From assembly GCA_035495815.1 (NCBI GenBank), contig DATJFH010000063.1, positions 1 through 46,141 of the forward strand: DNA of 46,141 bases, in the 5' to 3' direction. The stretch's first letter is position 1. Every line of letters starts with the position of its first letter. The translations under genes were made by a program, and so were the position numbers. This stretch comes from DATJFH01 sp035495815 (GTDB lineage: Bacteria; Acidobacteriota; Terriglobia; Bryobacterales; Bryobacteraceae). The notes beneath the pieces are model-generated. The model searched no databases. It was not told the origin of the DNA and saw only the letters and a program-made list of their open reading frames with translations. Of this stretch, positions 7,942 to 16,628 are shown piece after piece.

Positions 7942-9797
7942 CGCTTCATCCAGAGGAACAGCGTCAACAGGCCCCATAGGTGATAACCGACGTTAACACG
8001 TCTTTCCATATGATCGCGAATCATGGACTGCACGGCGGCCGGATCGAAGATTCCCGAGTCCGCCACCGCCCGCGGAGTGACCGTGTCGAGCAGCAGCGGC
8101 CGCAGCGTGCTGCGGAACCACTCGTGCGCCGGCACGTCGAAGCCGGATTTCTTTCGGTTCACGATCGAAGCCGGAAGCTTGTCTTTCATCAGCTCCTTCA
8201 GGATCACCTTCTGGCTTCCCGCCCTGAGTTTGAGATTCTCGGGCAGCCTCGCCGCGAACTCCACGATGCGATGGTCGAGTAGCGGCGGGCGTACTTCGAG
8301 CGAGTGCGCCATGCTCATCCGGTCCACCTTGTAGAGGATGTCGTCCGGAAGGTAATACTGATGATCCGCCAGCAGGTAGCGGTTCAGATACCCGGTCTCC
8401 GACGAAGAGGGCAGCCCGTCGAACAACGACTGCAGGTCCGGTCCATGACCCTTCACGCCGGGACACAGTTTCCGGATCTGCGCCGGCGAACCGGTTCCGT
8501 TCCAGAAAAAATGCGCCTCGTCGGGCGGCAGCAGCGACCCTTCGAGCATGCGCTTCAGTTTGTACTCGAAGCTGATCTTCGCGTCGGAGACCGGCCAGCA
8601 GTGGCGTATCAGGCTCAGACCGAGGCTCCGGACCGACTCCGGCGTATGCCGCAGCGTTCGGGCCCAGCGGTCGGCGCAATACGTCAAGTAGCCGCCGAAC
8701 AGCTCGTCGCCCCCGTCCCCGGAAAGAGCGACCGTGACGTGGCTGCGGCTCATGCGGGAGAGATACCACACCGGCAGGGCGCCCGCGTCGGCGCTCGGCT
8801 CATCGGAATAGTAGGACAACTCCTCGATCGTGTCCGCCAGCTCCAGCTCCGGATTCAAGTCCAGCTCATGATGCTCGGTGCCGTAAATCCGGGCTGCTTC
8901 ACGGAAATAAACGCTTTCATCGCATTCCCGGCCCGAGAACGATATGGAAAAAGTCTTCAGCTTCGCCCCGCTGGCTTCGGCGGCATAGTGAAGAACGGTG
9001 GAAGAATCCAGCCCTCCGCTCGACCAGACGCCCAGCGGCACGTCCGACACCAGGTGCTCGCGGACGGAGCTCCTGAGCAGAGTATCGAGCTGCTCCTTGG
9101 CGTCCTCGAGGGCTATGGGCTGGGGATGGAAGTCCACCGCCCAATAGGGCTCGATTCGGGTTTGTCCGTCGCGCCATTCGAGCAGGCTCCCAGGGGGCAG
9201 CTTCTCGATGCCCTCCACCAGGGTATGCGGGCCCGGAACGTAGTTCATCGCCAGGAAGTAGCGCAGACCGGTCTGGTCGAGGACGCGGGGAATTTCGGGA
9301 TGAGCCAGCAGCGTCTTCAGCTCCGACCCGAAATACAGTTCGCCGTGACGTTGATGGATGTAGAGTGGCTTGATCCCAAGCCGGTCCCGTCCCAGCACCA
9401 GCCGCTTTTCCGACTCCCGCCAGAAAGCCAGGGCGAACATCCCGCGGAACCGGGAAAAGCACTGAATGTCCCACTGGTGGAAGGCCTTGAGCGCCACCTC
9501 GGTGTCGCAGCGGGTACGGAAACGATGGCCCAGCGACTCGAGTTCGGCGCGCAATTCAGCGTGGTTGTAGATCTCGCCGTTGAAGATCGTCACCAGGTCG
9601 CCGGAGTCGGTCCGCATGGGCTGATCGCCTCCGCCGAGATCGATGATCTTCAGGCGAACGGCGCCGAGTGAGACGTCCCGTGACTCGAAGGCGCCCTGTT
9701 GGTCCGGACCGCGATGATGGATGGCGGCCGTAATCCGCCGGATCACTCCGGCGTCGACGACACGATTCCTATGTGTAAAACCAGCAATGCCGCACAA
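7866..9797 (-). CDS. asnB: asparagine synthase (glutamine-hydrolysing)
   Basis: A 643-residue two-domain amidotransferase that makes asparagine, or amidates another carboxylate, from glutamine and ATP. The N-terminal class II glutaminase domain begins MCGIAGF with nucleophile Cys2, followed by the HHRGPD and FNGEIYNHAELR motifs. The synthetase domain carries the PP-loop WSSGGLDSS (258-266) and ALSGDGGDELFGGY. The start codon is TTG at 9797; it is forced because the catalytic Cys must be residue 2 after Met removal. The gene shares its end with a GT39 glycosyltransferase. In bacteria, asnB paralogues of this length next to glycosyltransferases often belong to polysaccharide or glycan loci, so a role in amidating a surface sugar is possible beside plain Asn synthesis. 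Confidence 0.93.
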   Translation of the reverse strand: MCGIAGFTHRNRVVDAGVIRRITAAIHHRGPDQQGAFESRDVSLGAVRLKIIDLGGGDQPMRTDSGDLVTIFNGEIYNHAELRAELESLGHRFRTRCDTEVALKAFHQWDIQCFSRFRGMFALAFWRESEKRLVLGRDRLGIKPLYIHQRHGELYFGSELKTLLAHPEIPRVLDQTGLRYFLAMNYVPGPHTLVEGIEKLPPGSLLEWRDGQTRIEPYWAVDFHPQPIALEDAKEQLDTLLRSSVREHLVSDVPLGVWSSGGLDSSTVLHYAAEASGAKLKTFSISFSGRECDESVYFREAARIYGTEHHELDLNPELELADTIEELSYYSDEPSADAGALPVWYLSRMSRSHVTVALSGDGGDELFGGYLTYCADRWARTLRHTPESVRSLGLSLIRHCWPVSDAKISFEYKLKRMLEGSLLPPDEAHFFWNGTGSPAQIRKLCPGVKGHGPDLQSLFDGLPSSSETGYLNRYLLADHQYYLPDDILYKVDRMSMAHSLEVRPPLLDHRIVEFAARLPENLKLRAGSQKVILKELMKDKLPASIVNRKKSGFDVPAHEWFRSTLRPLLLDTVTPRAVADSGIFDPAAVQSMIRDHMERRVNVGYHLWGLLTLFLWMKRWGIQAGTPTPSSRPAQAATAVLAN

Positions 9798-9828
9798 GCT
9801 GCAAATCCCCGTTGTTGTTGATTTTTAC

Positions 9829-9838
9829 TGGTATACCA
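9829..9838 (-). promoter_or_regulatory. palindrome / possible extended -10 upstream of asnB
   Basis: A perfect ten-base palindrome, TGGTATACCA, sits about 32 bases upstream of the asnB start in an AT-rich patch of the 275-base gap 9798-10072. Read on the minus strand it contains TG-n-TATACC, an extended -10-like sequence; a TTTACA lies 19 bases further upstream. It could be part of the asnB promoter or an operator. Nothing else recognisable is in this gap. Confidence 0.25.
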
Positions 9839-10072
9839 TATCCCTACCCGGAAATGTAAACTTTGTTAACTGTCTTTTGGTTAGTCTCCATTCCGCGCCC
9901 TGTCCGGCAGCAGCCGCGCACGTCCTGAAAAGGTCTCCATACTCTTACTATGTTATTGAAAAAATGGAGTCCAGTGGAATTCGGGCTTGCCTGGCCCGAC
10001 ATTCGCCCGCGGGTGCGATCGAAGAGGGTAGCCGGAGGGTGTCGGGCGACCCGCACAGCCCTCTCGGCGCCG

Positions 10073-11473
10073 CTATGGGTTGCCTGCGATCGTGCAGGGG
10101 AGCCCCGCCGTCTTCCAGGCGTCGAACCCGCCGATCAGGTTTGCGACGTCACGGAACCCTGCCCGCCGCAATATACTCGTCGCGATCGAGCTGCGAAAGC
10201 CGCCTTTACAATGCACCACCAGGAGTTTTCCCCGGTCCAGTTCAGCCAACCTCGATCCCAGCTTCCCGAGCGGGATGCACATCGCGTTCTCGATCACACC
10301 GGCAGCCGCTTCTCCCGGCTCGCGTACATCCAGTACGGCGATTCGGTCCGGTTGCTCGTTCCGCAGTCCGACGAAATCCTGAACGGTGATTTGAGGGATA
10401 TAGTCCAGCTCGAAGCCGTTCTGAATCCAGCCGGCCACGCCGTCAGCCAGGTATCCGGCCACATTCTCGATTCCCACCCGCGCCAGGCGCATCTGCGACT
10501 CGCGTACGTGTTCGGGATCCTCTCCGGCTATGATCAGCGGCATGTCCAACCCGAGAATCCGCGCCGCCCACGAAGCATACTGCCCGGTGAGCGCGATGTG
10601 CACGGACCCCGGCACGTGCGCCACGGCGAACTCCATCGCCGGACGCGTATCCACGACGATCGCCCCCTCCTTCTGCAGACGCAGAACCTCCGGCGCTGCC
10701 AGCGCAGCCAGCGGCGCGCGGTTCGATAAGGACGCCGCTCCTCGCCGGTTCAGGTCCACATCCCGGGCAAAATACTCGGGACGCGCGGGAAGGTTGTCGG
10801 TCAGCAGGTGTACGAATTCCTCGCTCGTCCTCGCCAGCAGGGCATAGTTCGACTGCTTCTGCTTGCCGATAGTGGAGGAGCTTTCCGAACTCATTTGACG
10901 GCCGCAGAGCGAACCGGCGCCGTGGGCGGGTAAGATCTCGGTGTCGTCCGGAAGCGTCAGCAGCTTCTCATGAATGCTTCGGTACAAAATCGCGGCGAGT
11001 TGTTGCGGCGTGTGTGTGGGCGAAAGATCCGGCCGGCCCACGTCGCCCACGAAGAGGGTGTCGCCGGTAAAGACCGAGGCGGGGCGATCCGGCGCCCCGC
11101 TGTCCTTCATCAGAATGCAAACACTCTCGAGGGTGTGTCCCGGAGTGTGCAGGAACCGGAGGCGGCAGTCGCCGAACTGAATCTCATCCCCGTCCTTGAC
11201 CGCTACGTGAGGAAATTCCGCGCCGGATCCCGCGCCGAGATAGATGCGCGCTCCCGTGCGTTCCGCCAGTTCGCGATGCCCCGAAACGAAGTCGGCATGA
11301 ACGTGAGTCTCGATGATGTGTTCGATCCTCAAATTCTTCGCCGCCGCCGCTTCGAGGTAGATATCGACGTCGCGCCGCGGATCGACGACGGCTGCAACGC
11401 CGTTCGACCCGATCATGTAAGAGGCGTGCGCCAGACATCCCAAATAGAATCGCTCCACTTGTACCGGTTCCAT
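10073..11473 (-). CDS. metallo-beta-lactamase fold / tandem rhodanese protein (persulfide dioxygenase-like)
   Basis: ATG 11473 with GGAG seven bases upstream gives 466 residues; the longer upstream reading runs through the peroxiredoxin gene. Residues 1-200 are an ETHE1-like metallo-beta-lactamase domain: THVHADFVSGH (His57, His59, Asp61), HTPGH (His113) and FTGDTLFVGDVGRPDL (Asp138). These match the mononuclear iron site of persulfide dioxygenases; Phe62 replaces the extra His of dinuclear enzymes. Two rhodanese domains follow (about 255-355 and 365-466). The first lacks a Cys at its active-site loop (PLIIAGEDPEHV) and should be inactive; the second has Cys422 in VVHCKGGFRSS. The likely role is oxidation of glutathione or low-molecular-weight persulfide and sulfur transfer. 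It lies 41 bases downstream of a peroxiredoxin, probably in one operon. Confidence 0.88.
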   Translation of the reverse strand: MEPVQVERFYLGCLAHASYMIGSNGVAAVVDPRRDVDIYLEAAAAKNLRIEHIIETHVHADFVSGHRELAERTGARIYLGAGSGAEFPHVAVKDGDEIQFGDCRLRFLHTPGHTLESVCILMKDSGAPDRPASVFTGDTLFVGDVGRPDLSPTHTPQQLAAILYRSIHEKLLTLPDDTEILPAHGAGSLCGRQMSSESSSTIGKQKQSNYALLARTSEEFVHLLTDNLPARPEYFARDVDLNRRGAASLSNRAPLAALAAPEVLRLQKEGAIVVDTRPAMEFAVAHVPGSVHIALTGQYASWAARILGLDMPLIIAGEDPEHVRESQMRLARVGIENVAGYLADGVAGWIQNGFELDYIPQITVQDFVGLRNEQPDRIAVLDVREPGEAAAGVIENAMCIPLGKLGSRLAELDRGKLLVVHCKGGFRSSIATSILRRAGFRDVANLIGGFDAWKTAGLPCTIAGNP

Positions 11474-11514
11474 GCTTTTCTCCAGGAAGATCGTCGTGCT
11501 CCGCGGCCGTCCGC

Positions 11515-12174
11515 CTATTGGGGCTGCGCCACCACCCGCAGATAGGGAAGGACCGTATTCCAGCCGTCCGGATACTTTTTCGCGGCTTCGTCGTTGGACA
11601 CGGCCGGCACGATGATCACGTCGCCGCCGGGCTTCCAGTTCACCGGGGTCGCCACCTGGTGTTTGGCCGTGAGCTGCATCGAATCGAGCACGCGCAGCAC
11701 TTCGTCGAAGTTGCGGCCGGTGGTCATCGGATAGACCAGCATGAGCTTGATCTTCTTGTCCGGACCGATGACGAATACTGTCCGCACCGTGGCGTTGTTG
11801 GCGGGCGTGCGCCCGGCGCAGGTCTCGCCCGCGTCTGCCGGAAGCATTCCGTAAAGCTTGGCGACGTTCAGGTCGGAATCGCCGATCATGGGATAGCCCA
11901 CTTTGTGGCCTTGCGCCTTTTCGATGTCCAGAGCCCATTTGCCGTGATCGGCGACGGGGTCGACGCTGAGGCCGACGATCTTGCAGTTGCGCTTTTCAAA
12001 CTCCTGTTGCATGCCGGCCAGGTAACCCAGTTCGGTGGTGCAGACAGGCGTGAAGTCTTTCGGATGCGAGAAGAGCACGCACCAGGAATTGCCAATGAAC
12101 TCGTGGAAGCGGATGCGGCCTTGCGTGCTTTCCGCCTCGAAATCGGGCGCCATGTCGTTGATTCGCAATGTCAT
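11515..12174 (-). CDS. 1-Cys peroxiredoxin (Prx6 type)
   Basis: A 219-residue cytoplasmic peroxidase. The peroxidatic site is HPKDFTPVCTTELG with Cys45, and the long C-terminal extension (from about residue 150, with PVNWKPGGDVIIVP and DGWNTVLPYLR) is typical of the Prx6/1-Cys subfamily rather than AhpC. The ATG at 12174 has AGAGGA about nine bases upstream. It is the first gene of a two-gene unit with the persulfide-dioxygenase-like protein, suggesting joint handling of peroxide and reactive sulfur. It is divergent from the winged-helix regulator gene at 12301, whose product might control it; that link is inference from position only. Confidence 0.93.
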   Translation of the reverse strand: MTLRINDMAPDFEAESTQGRIRFHEFIGNSWCVLFSHPKDFTPVCTTELGYLAGMQQEFEKRNCKIVGLSVDPVADHGKWALDIEKAQGHKVGYPMIGDSDLNVAKLYGMLPADAGETCAGRTPANNATVRTVFVIGPDKKIKLMLVYPMTTGRNFDEVLRVLDSMQLTAKHQVATPVNWKPGGDVIIVPAVSNDEAAKKYPDGWNTVLPYLRVVAQPQ

Positions 12175-12300
12175 GTTAAATTTCCTCTTGAGTGATTTCG
12201 AATTTCAGCGCAATCTGTGTCCGGCACGCTGATATGATATTTTTACGACGGCAGGCTTCCGGGGACCATGGACGCGCGGTGAGGGAGTCATGAGTTTTCG

Positions 12301-14052
12301 ATGAGTGAATCCGGCACGATTCTGAGATTTGACGTGTTCGAGTTGGATACCGCGGCCGGCGAGCTGCGGCGGCGCGGCGACCGCGTCAAGCTGCCGCCCC
12401 AACCCTTGCGGGTGCTGGAAATGCTGGTTCGCCGCGGCGGGGAGGTCTTGACGCGCGCCGACATCCGCGAGCGCATCTGGTGTGACTCCTTCGTCGATTT
12501 CGAACAGGGGCTGAACTTCTGTATCCGCCAGATTCGCGAGGCTTTGGGTGATAACGCGGACGCTCCTCGCTATATCGAGACGCTGCCCCGCCGCGGCTAC
12601 CGTTTTCTTGTTCCCGTGGAAACGCCGGCTGCCGGCGAGCCGCAGCCCATCCGAAGCCTGATCGTTCTGCCCTTCCGCATGCTGCGGTCCGATCCTGGTA
12701 CGGACTTCCTTGCGTACAGCCTGCCGGAAGCGTTGACCACGTCGCTGTCGGTCCTGAAATCCGTCGTCGTACGTTCCAGCCTGGCGGCGTCGCGATTTGC
12801 GGCCGGAACCCAGGACATGAAAACCATCGCCGCCGAGGCCCACGTCGAGCTGATTGTCACCGGTACGCTGCTCTCTACCGGCGACGAAATCCGCGTCACC
12901 GCGCAACTTACGGAGGCGGCAACCGGGACGCTGATGTGTTCCCATTCCACTCAGACTTCGATCGGCCATGTGTTCCGGCTGCAGGACGAGTTGACCGAGC
13001 GCATCGTCGAGGCGCTCGCTTTGCAGCTCACCTCCCGCGAACAGCGGATCCTCCGGCACGATGTCCCGGCGCACCCGAAGGCATACGAGTACTATTTGCG
13101 CGGCAATCAGTTCAGCCAGGATTCGAAACAATGGGGCGCAGCCCGCGATCTCTACCTGCGATGCGTTTCGGCCGATCCCTGCTATGCGCCGGCTTGGGCC
13201 CGTCTCGGGCGCATCCACCACGTCATGGCCAAGTACCTCACCACGGGAGCCGGAGAGGGATTGAAGCAGGCGGAAGCGGCGTTGCGGCAAGCGCTCGATT
13301 TGAATCCCGATCTCGCCATCGCGCATAAGTTTTACGCGCAGTTGGAAGTCGATCTGGGCCGCGCCGGTGATGCCATGGCGCGCCTGCTCCCCCGGGCGCA
13401 GGCAGCGGCCGATCCGGAGATCTTTGCCGCCCTGGTCAGCCCGCTGCGCTACTGCGGCCTGCTGGAGGCGTCGGCGGCCGCCTATGCGCGCGCTGTGGCG
13501 CTGGAACCGGCCATCCGCACCAGCATCGTGCACACCTGGTTCCTCCAGCGCGATCATCAGCGTGTCGCGTCGACCCGGCTCGAGGACAATCCCTACATCG
13601 TGGCGCTGTCGCTCGCGGAGGTGGGACGCGGGAAGGACGCCGCCGCCGCTTTGCGCGTTCTCGAAGACAAAATCAAGACGCGAATGCGCGACTTCATCAT
13701 GGCCGCCCGGACGCTGATCGAAGGGGATGCGGCGGACAGCATCTCCGCCGTCCGACGGGTTGTCGATTCCGCCTTCAGCGATCCTGAAGGACTCTTGTAT
13801 TTGACCCGCCATCTGGCGCACTTGAATCAGGTGGACGCGGCCCTGGAGCTTTTCGAGCGGGTGGTCGCCGGAGGAATCTTTTGCTATCCCGCCATGCTCG
13901 TCGATCCGTGGCTCGATCCCATTCGGGAGAGGCCGGAGTTCGTGACGCTGCTCGAGAGGGCGCAGCAACAGCATCGGGTGGCGGCGGGAGAATTCGCTCG
14001 TCTCGATGGGAATCGGATATTGGGAATCTCGACTCGCGCAGGCGCGGTATGA
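12301..14052 (+). CDS. winged-helix transcriptional regulator with TolB-like domain and TPRs
   Basis: A 583-residue soluble protein. Residues 1-100 form an OmpR/CadC-type winged helix (VFELDTAAGELRRRG, LVRRGGEVLTRADIRERIW, then YIETLPRRGYRFLVPV). About 110-250 is a TolB-like/FlgO-like alpha-beta domain (IVLPFRMLRSD, VELIVTGTLLSTGDEIRVTA). The rest is a run of TPR-like helical hairpins (for example YYLRGNQFSQDSKQWGAARD and LDLNPDLAIAHKFYAQLEV). This architecture is expanded in Acidobacteria. No membrane segment is visible, unlike CadC itself, so any signal is probably sensed through the TPRs by protein contact. It is transcribed away from the peroxiredoxin operon across a 126-base gap. Confidence 0.85.
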   Translation: MSESGTILRFDVFELDTAAGELRRRGDRVKLPPQPLRVLEMLVRRGGEVLTRADIRERIWCDSFVDFEQGLNFCIRQIREALGDNADAPRYIETLPRRGYRFLVPVETPAAGEPQPIRSLIVLPFRMLRSDPGTDFLAYSLPEALTTSLSVLKSVVVRSSLAASRFAAGTQDMKTIAAEAHVELIVTGTLLSTGDEIRVTAQLTEAATGTLMCSHSTQTSIGHVFRLQDELTERIVEALALQLTSREQRILRHDVPAHPKAYEYYLRGNQFSQDSKQWGAARDLYLRCVSADPCYAPAWARLGRIHHVMAKYLTTGAGEGLKQAEAALRQALDLNPDLAIAHKFYAQLEVDLGRAGDAMARLLPRAQAAADPEIFAALVSPLRYCGLLEASAAAYARAVALEPAIRTSIVHTWFLQRDHQRVASTRLEDNPYIVALSLAEVGRGKDAAAALRVLEDKIKTRMRDFIMAARTLIEGDAADSISAVRRVVDSAFSDPEGLLYLTRHLAHLNQVDAALELFERVVAGGIFCYPAMLVDPWLDPIRERPEFVTLLERAQQQHRVAAGEFARLDGNRILGISTRAGAV

Positions 14053-14248
14053 TTCTCTCCGGCCGGCCGTGAACGCCCGCACCGGCTCCTGATCCGCGGT
14101 TTGACTGAATTACGGACGCCGGACAAGCGGCGTAACCAACCTGCGGCCAAAACCACTGCCTGCTCTTTTTACCGGGTTCGGACTCGTCTATTTTCCGGTG
14201 TGCCCGCCGCGCGAGTAGTCCATCCTGGAGTCAGGAGAAGTCAAACGT

Positions 14249-15160
14249 ATGGAGAACGCATTGGTGGCGCTTTCAGACGAGCTGGCCGCCGCGGTGGAGC
14301 GGGCGGGACGCTCGGTGGTGACGGTGCACGCGCGCCCGAGGCTGGCCTCGAGCGGTGTTCACTGGCGGCAGGGCGTGATCGTCACTGCCGAGCACACGGT
14401 GAAGCACGACGAGGAGATTACCGTCGGGACAGCGGATGGAGGGAGCCTGGCCGCGACGCTGGTGGGCCGCGATCCGGGGACGGACCTGGCGGTGCTCAAA
14501 GTCGAAGGGATCACGAACCCGACGGTGGATTTCAGCGACCTGCCGGCGCAGACGGGACGGCTGGCGCTGGCCGTCGGCCGCGCGCCGGATTCCGGAGTGA
14601 ACGCCACGATGGGAGTGATCTCGGCGGTGTCGGGACCGTGGCGCACGTGGCGCGGCGGCATGATGGATCAGTACATCCGTCTCGATCTCACGCTCTACCC
14701 GGGCTCCTCCGGAGGCGCGGTGATCAACACACAGGGCGAGGCGCTGGGCATTGCGACCAGCGGGCTGTCGCGGCTGGCGGGGCTCGCCGTGCCGCTCTCC
14801 ACCGTGAACCGCATCGTCGGCGAGCTGCTTACCCGCGGTCACATCGCCCGCGGCTACCTGGGCCTGGGACTGCAGCCGGTGACCATTCCGGATCCCCTGG
14901 TGAAGCAGCTTCACCTGGCCGGCGCGGGCGGTGTGATCGTGCTTTCGGTCGAGCCCGGCGGGCCTTCGGAGCGGGCGGGATTGCTGATGGGCGACATCCT
15001 GGTTGCGCTCGACGGCAAGCCGGTGGCCGATACCGACGATGTGCAGAGCGTGCTCGAGCCGGATTACGTAGGCAGGAGCGTGAAGGCGTCGCTGGTGCGG
15101 GCCGGCGCGCTGGCCGATGCCGCGATCACCATCGGCGAGCGGCCGAGGAGGGCGGACTGA
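14249..15160 (+). CDS. leaderless trypsin-like (S1C) serine protease with PDZ domain
   Basis: A 303-residue HtrA-like protease. The catalytic triad can be read: His49 in VTAEHTV, Asp79 in DPGTDLAVL, Ser154 in YPGSSGGAV. A PDZ domain covers about 200-300 (RGYLGLGLQPV, VLSVEPGGPSERAGLLMGD). No signal peptide or membrane segment precedes the protease domain, so it should be cytoplasmic, unlike DegP, DegQ and DegS. ATG 14249 is preceded by AGGAG about nine bases upstream. The oxyanion strand and His loop are diverged from the usual GSGVI and TNxHV. It is one base upstream of a second, related protease gene. Confidence 0.87.
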   Translation: MENALVALSDELAAAVERAGRSVVTVHARPRLASSGVHWRQGVIVTAEHTVKHDEEITVGTADGGSLAATLVGRDPGTDLAVLKVEGITNPTVDFSDLPAQTGRLALAVGRAPDSGVNATMGVISAVSGPWRTWRGGMMDQYIRLDLTLYPGSSGGAVINTQGEALGIATSGLSRLAGLAVPLSTVNRIVGELLTRGHIARGYLGLGLQPVTIPDPLVKQLHLAGAGGVIVLSVEPGGPSERAGLLMGDILVALDGKPVADTDDVQSVLEPDYVGRSVKASLVRAGALADAAITIGERPRRAD

Positions 15161-15161
15161 C

Positions 15162-15989
15162 ATGCCGGCCGAAGGATTTGGAGAGGTAGCCGAGCGCCTG
15201 CGGCGATCCACCGCGCACGTGCAGGGCCGCGGCCGCGGCGGCGGGTCCGGTGTGATCTGGACGGGAGACGGGGTCATCGTCACCAACGCCCATGTGGCCC
15301 GGGAATCGCGCGCGCGGGTGGCGCTGTGGGACGGCAGCGCGCATGACGCGAAGCTCGTCACCCGCGACACGCGGCGCGACCTGGCGACGTTGAAGATCGA
15401 GGCGTCCGGACTGCCCGCGGCCACGCCGGGCGATTCCAGCGCGCTGCGGGTGGGCGAGCTGGTGATCGCGGTCGGCAACCCTCTCGGTTTCATCGGCGCG
15501 CTGACCACGGGCGTGGTGCACTCACTGCCCAACCGCCGCCGGTGGGTGGCGGCCGATGTCCGTCTGGCTCCGGGCAATTCGGGCGGTCCGCTGGCGGACG
15601 CGCGCGGACGCGTGGTGGGAATCAATACCATGATCGCCGGCGGTCTGGCCCTGGCCGTGCCAAGCAATGCGGTGCTCGAGTTCCTGAAGCGTGGCGGCGC
15701 GTCTGGGCCCTCGCTGGGAGTGACCCTGCAGGCGGTTCCCCTGCGCGGCGGCGGATTGGGATTCCTGCTGCTGAAGGTGGACCCGGGGAGCGCGGCGGAA
15801 TCGGCGTCGCTGATGATCGGCGACGTGCTGGTGGGTGCGGCCGGCCGGCCGTTCTCTTCGCTCGATGACCTGCACACGGCCCTGGACACGGCGGGCGAGG
15901 CGCTGGAGACGCAGTTCCTGCGCGGCGACCGGCGGTCCACGCGGACGACGACCGTGCGGTTGAGGACGCGGGCTCCGGAGGCGGCGTGA
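15162..15989 (+). CDS. second leaderless trypsin-like (S1C) serine protease with PDZ domain
   Basis: A 275-residue HtrA-like protease with a complete and more canonical active site: GSGVIWTGDGVIVTNAHV (His44), RRDLATLK (Asp73), LAPGNSGGPL (Ser140). The PDZ domain is at about 190-270 (GFLLLKVDPGSAAESASLM). It also lacks a signal peptide. The start ATG 15162 lies one base after the previous stop and has GGAGGG upstream, so the pair is one transcript. The two proteases have the same architecture but are clearly diverged, suggesting an old duplication and perhaps a hetero-oligomer. Its stop overlaps the start of a regulator gene by four bases. Confidence 0.87.
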   Translation: MPAEGFGEVAERLRRSTAHVQGRGRGGGSGVIWTGDGVIVTNAHVARESRARVALWDGSAHDAKLVTRDTRRDLATLKIEASGLPAATPGDSSALRVGELVIAVGNPLGFIGALTTGVVHSLPNRRRWVAADVRLAPGNSGGPLADARGRVVGINTMIAGGLALAVPSNAVLEFLKRGGASGPSLGVTLQAVPLRGGGLGFLLLKVDPGSAAESASLMIGDVLVGAAGRPFSSLDDLHTALDTAGEALETQFLRGDRRSTRTTTVRLRTRAPEAA

Positions 15990-16612
15990 TTCGTGTGCTG
16001 ATTGCGGCCTCCTCGGCCGTGATTCGCGCGGGTCTGGAATCGCTGGTGCGCTCGAGCGCGGCGCTGGAGCTTGCCGGCAGCGCTGCGGATCTGGAGTCGC
16101 TCGCTCCGCTGGTGGAGCGGGAGAGTCCCGAGGTGGCGCTGGCGGACGTGGAGTTTCCACCGGAAGGTTTGCCGCGCGAGCTGCTGGACCGGACCGCGGT
16201 CGTGCTCCTGACTTCCGGCCCGCCCGGTCCGTGGATGGTGGACGCGCTGCGTTCCGGCGTGCGTGCGGTGCTGCCGAGAGACGTGCCGGCATCGGAGTTG
16301 ATCGCCGCCATCGAAGCGGCTGCGGCGGGGCTGGTGGCCCTCCATCCGTCCGATCTGGGCGCGCTGCTGGCCTCGCCTGTCCGCGCCGGGCGAGCCGCCC
16401 CGGTGGACGCTGGAGAGCCCTTGACCCCTCGGGAGGCGGAGGTGTTCGCAATGCTCGCGGAGGGCGCCGGGAACAAGGCGATTGCCTGGAGGCTGGGAAT
16501 TTCCGAGCACACGGTGAAGTATCACGTGGCCGCGATTCTGGGAAAACTGAACGCCGGCAGCCGGACCGAGGCCGTCGCGATCGGGATCCGCCGCGGTCTG
16601 ATCATGCTGTGA
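15986..16612 (+). CDS. LuxR/NarL-type regulator with degenerate receiver domain
   Basis: A 208-residue protein with GTG start at 15986 overlapping the preceding stop (GTGA). The C-terminal LuxR helix-turn-helix is intact (LTPREAEVFAMLAEGAGN, then ISEHTVKYHVAAILGKL). The N-terminal half folds like a receiver and keeps Asp54 and the Thr of VVLLTS, but the acidic pocket that binds magnesium is replaced by AASS (7-10) and the usual Lys is Arg (LPRD). Normal phosphorylation is therefore unlikely. No kinase gene is adjacent; the partners in the operon are two proteases. It may respond to protein contact or proteolysis rather than phosphate, which is inference. Confidence 0.85.
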   Translation: MIRVLIAASSAVIRAGLESLVRSSAALELAGSAADLESLAPLVERESPEVALADVEFPPEGLPRELLDRTAVVLLTSGPPGPWMVDALRSGVRAVLPRDVPASELIAAIEAAAAGLVALHPSDLGALLASPVRAGRAAPVDAGEPLTPREAEVFAMLAEGAGNKAIAWRLGISEHTVKYHVAAILGKLNAGSRTEAVAIGIRRGLIML

Positions 16613-16628
16613 GGGCCGCCGAGGCCGT

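Noticed and set aside
9844..10056. 70-codon minus-strand ORF between asnB and the MBL/rhodanese gene
   Set aside because: No ribosome site, no family resemblance, and it occupies the AT-rich promoter region of asnB.
12205..14082. 625-codon open frame on the minus strand opposite the winged-helix regulator
   Set aside because: The plus-strand protein has clear domains; the minus frame is Arg/Gln/Gly-rich, has no motif and is a GC-bias shadow.
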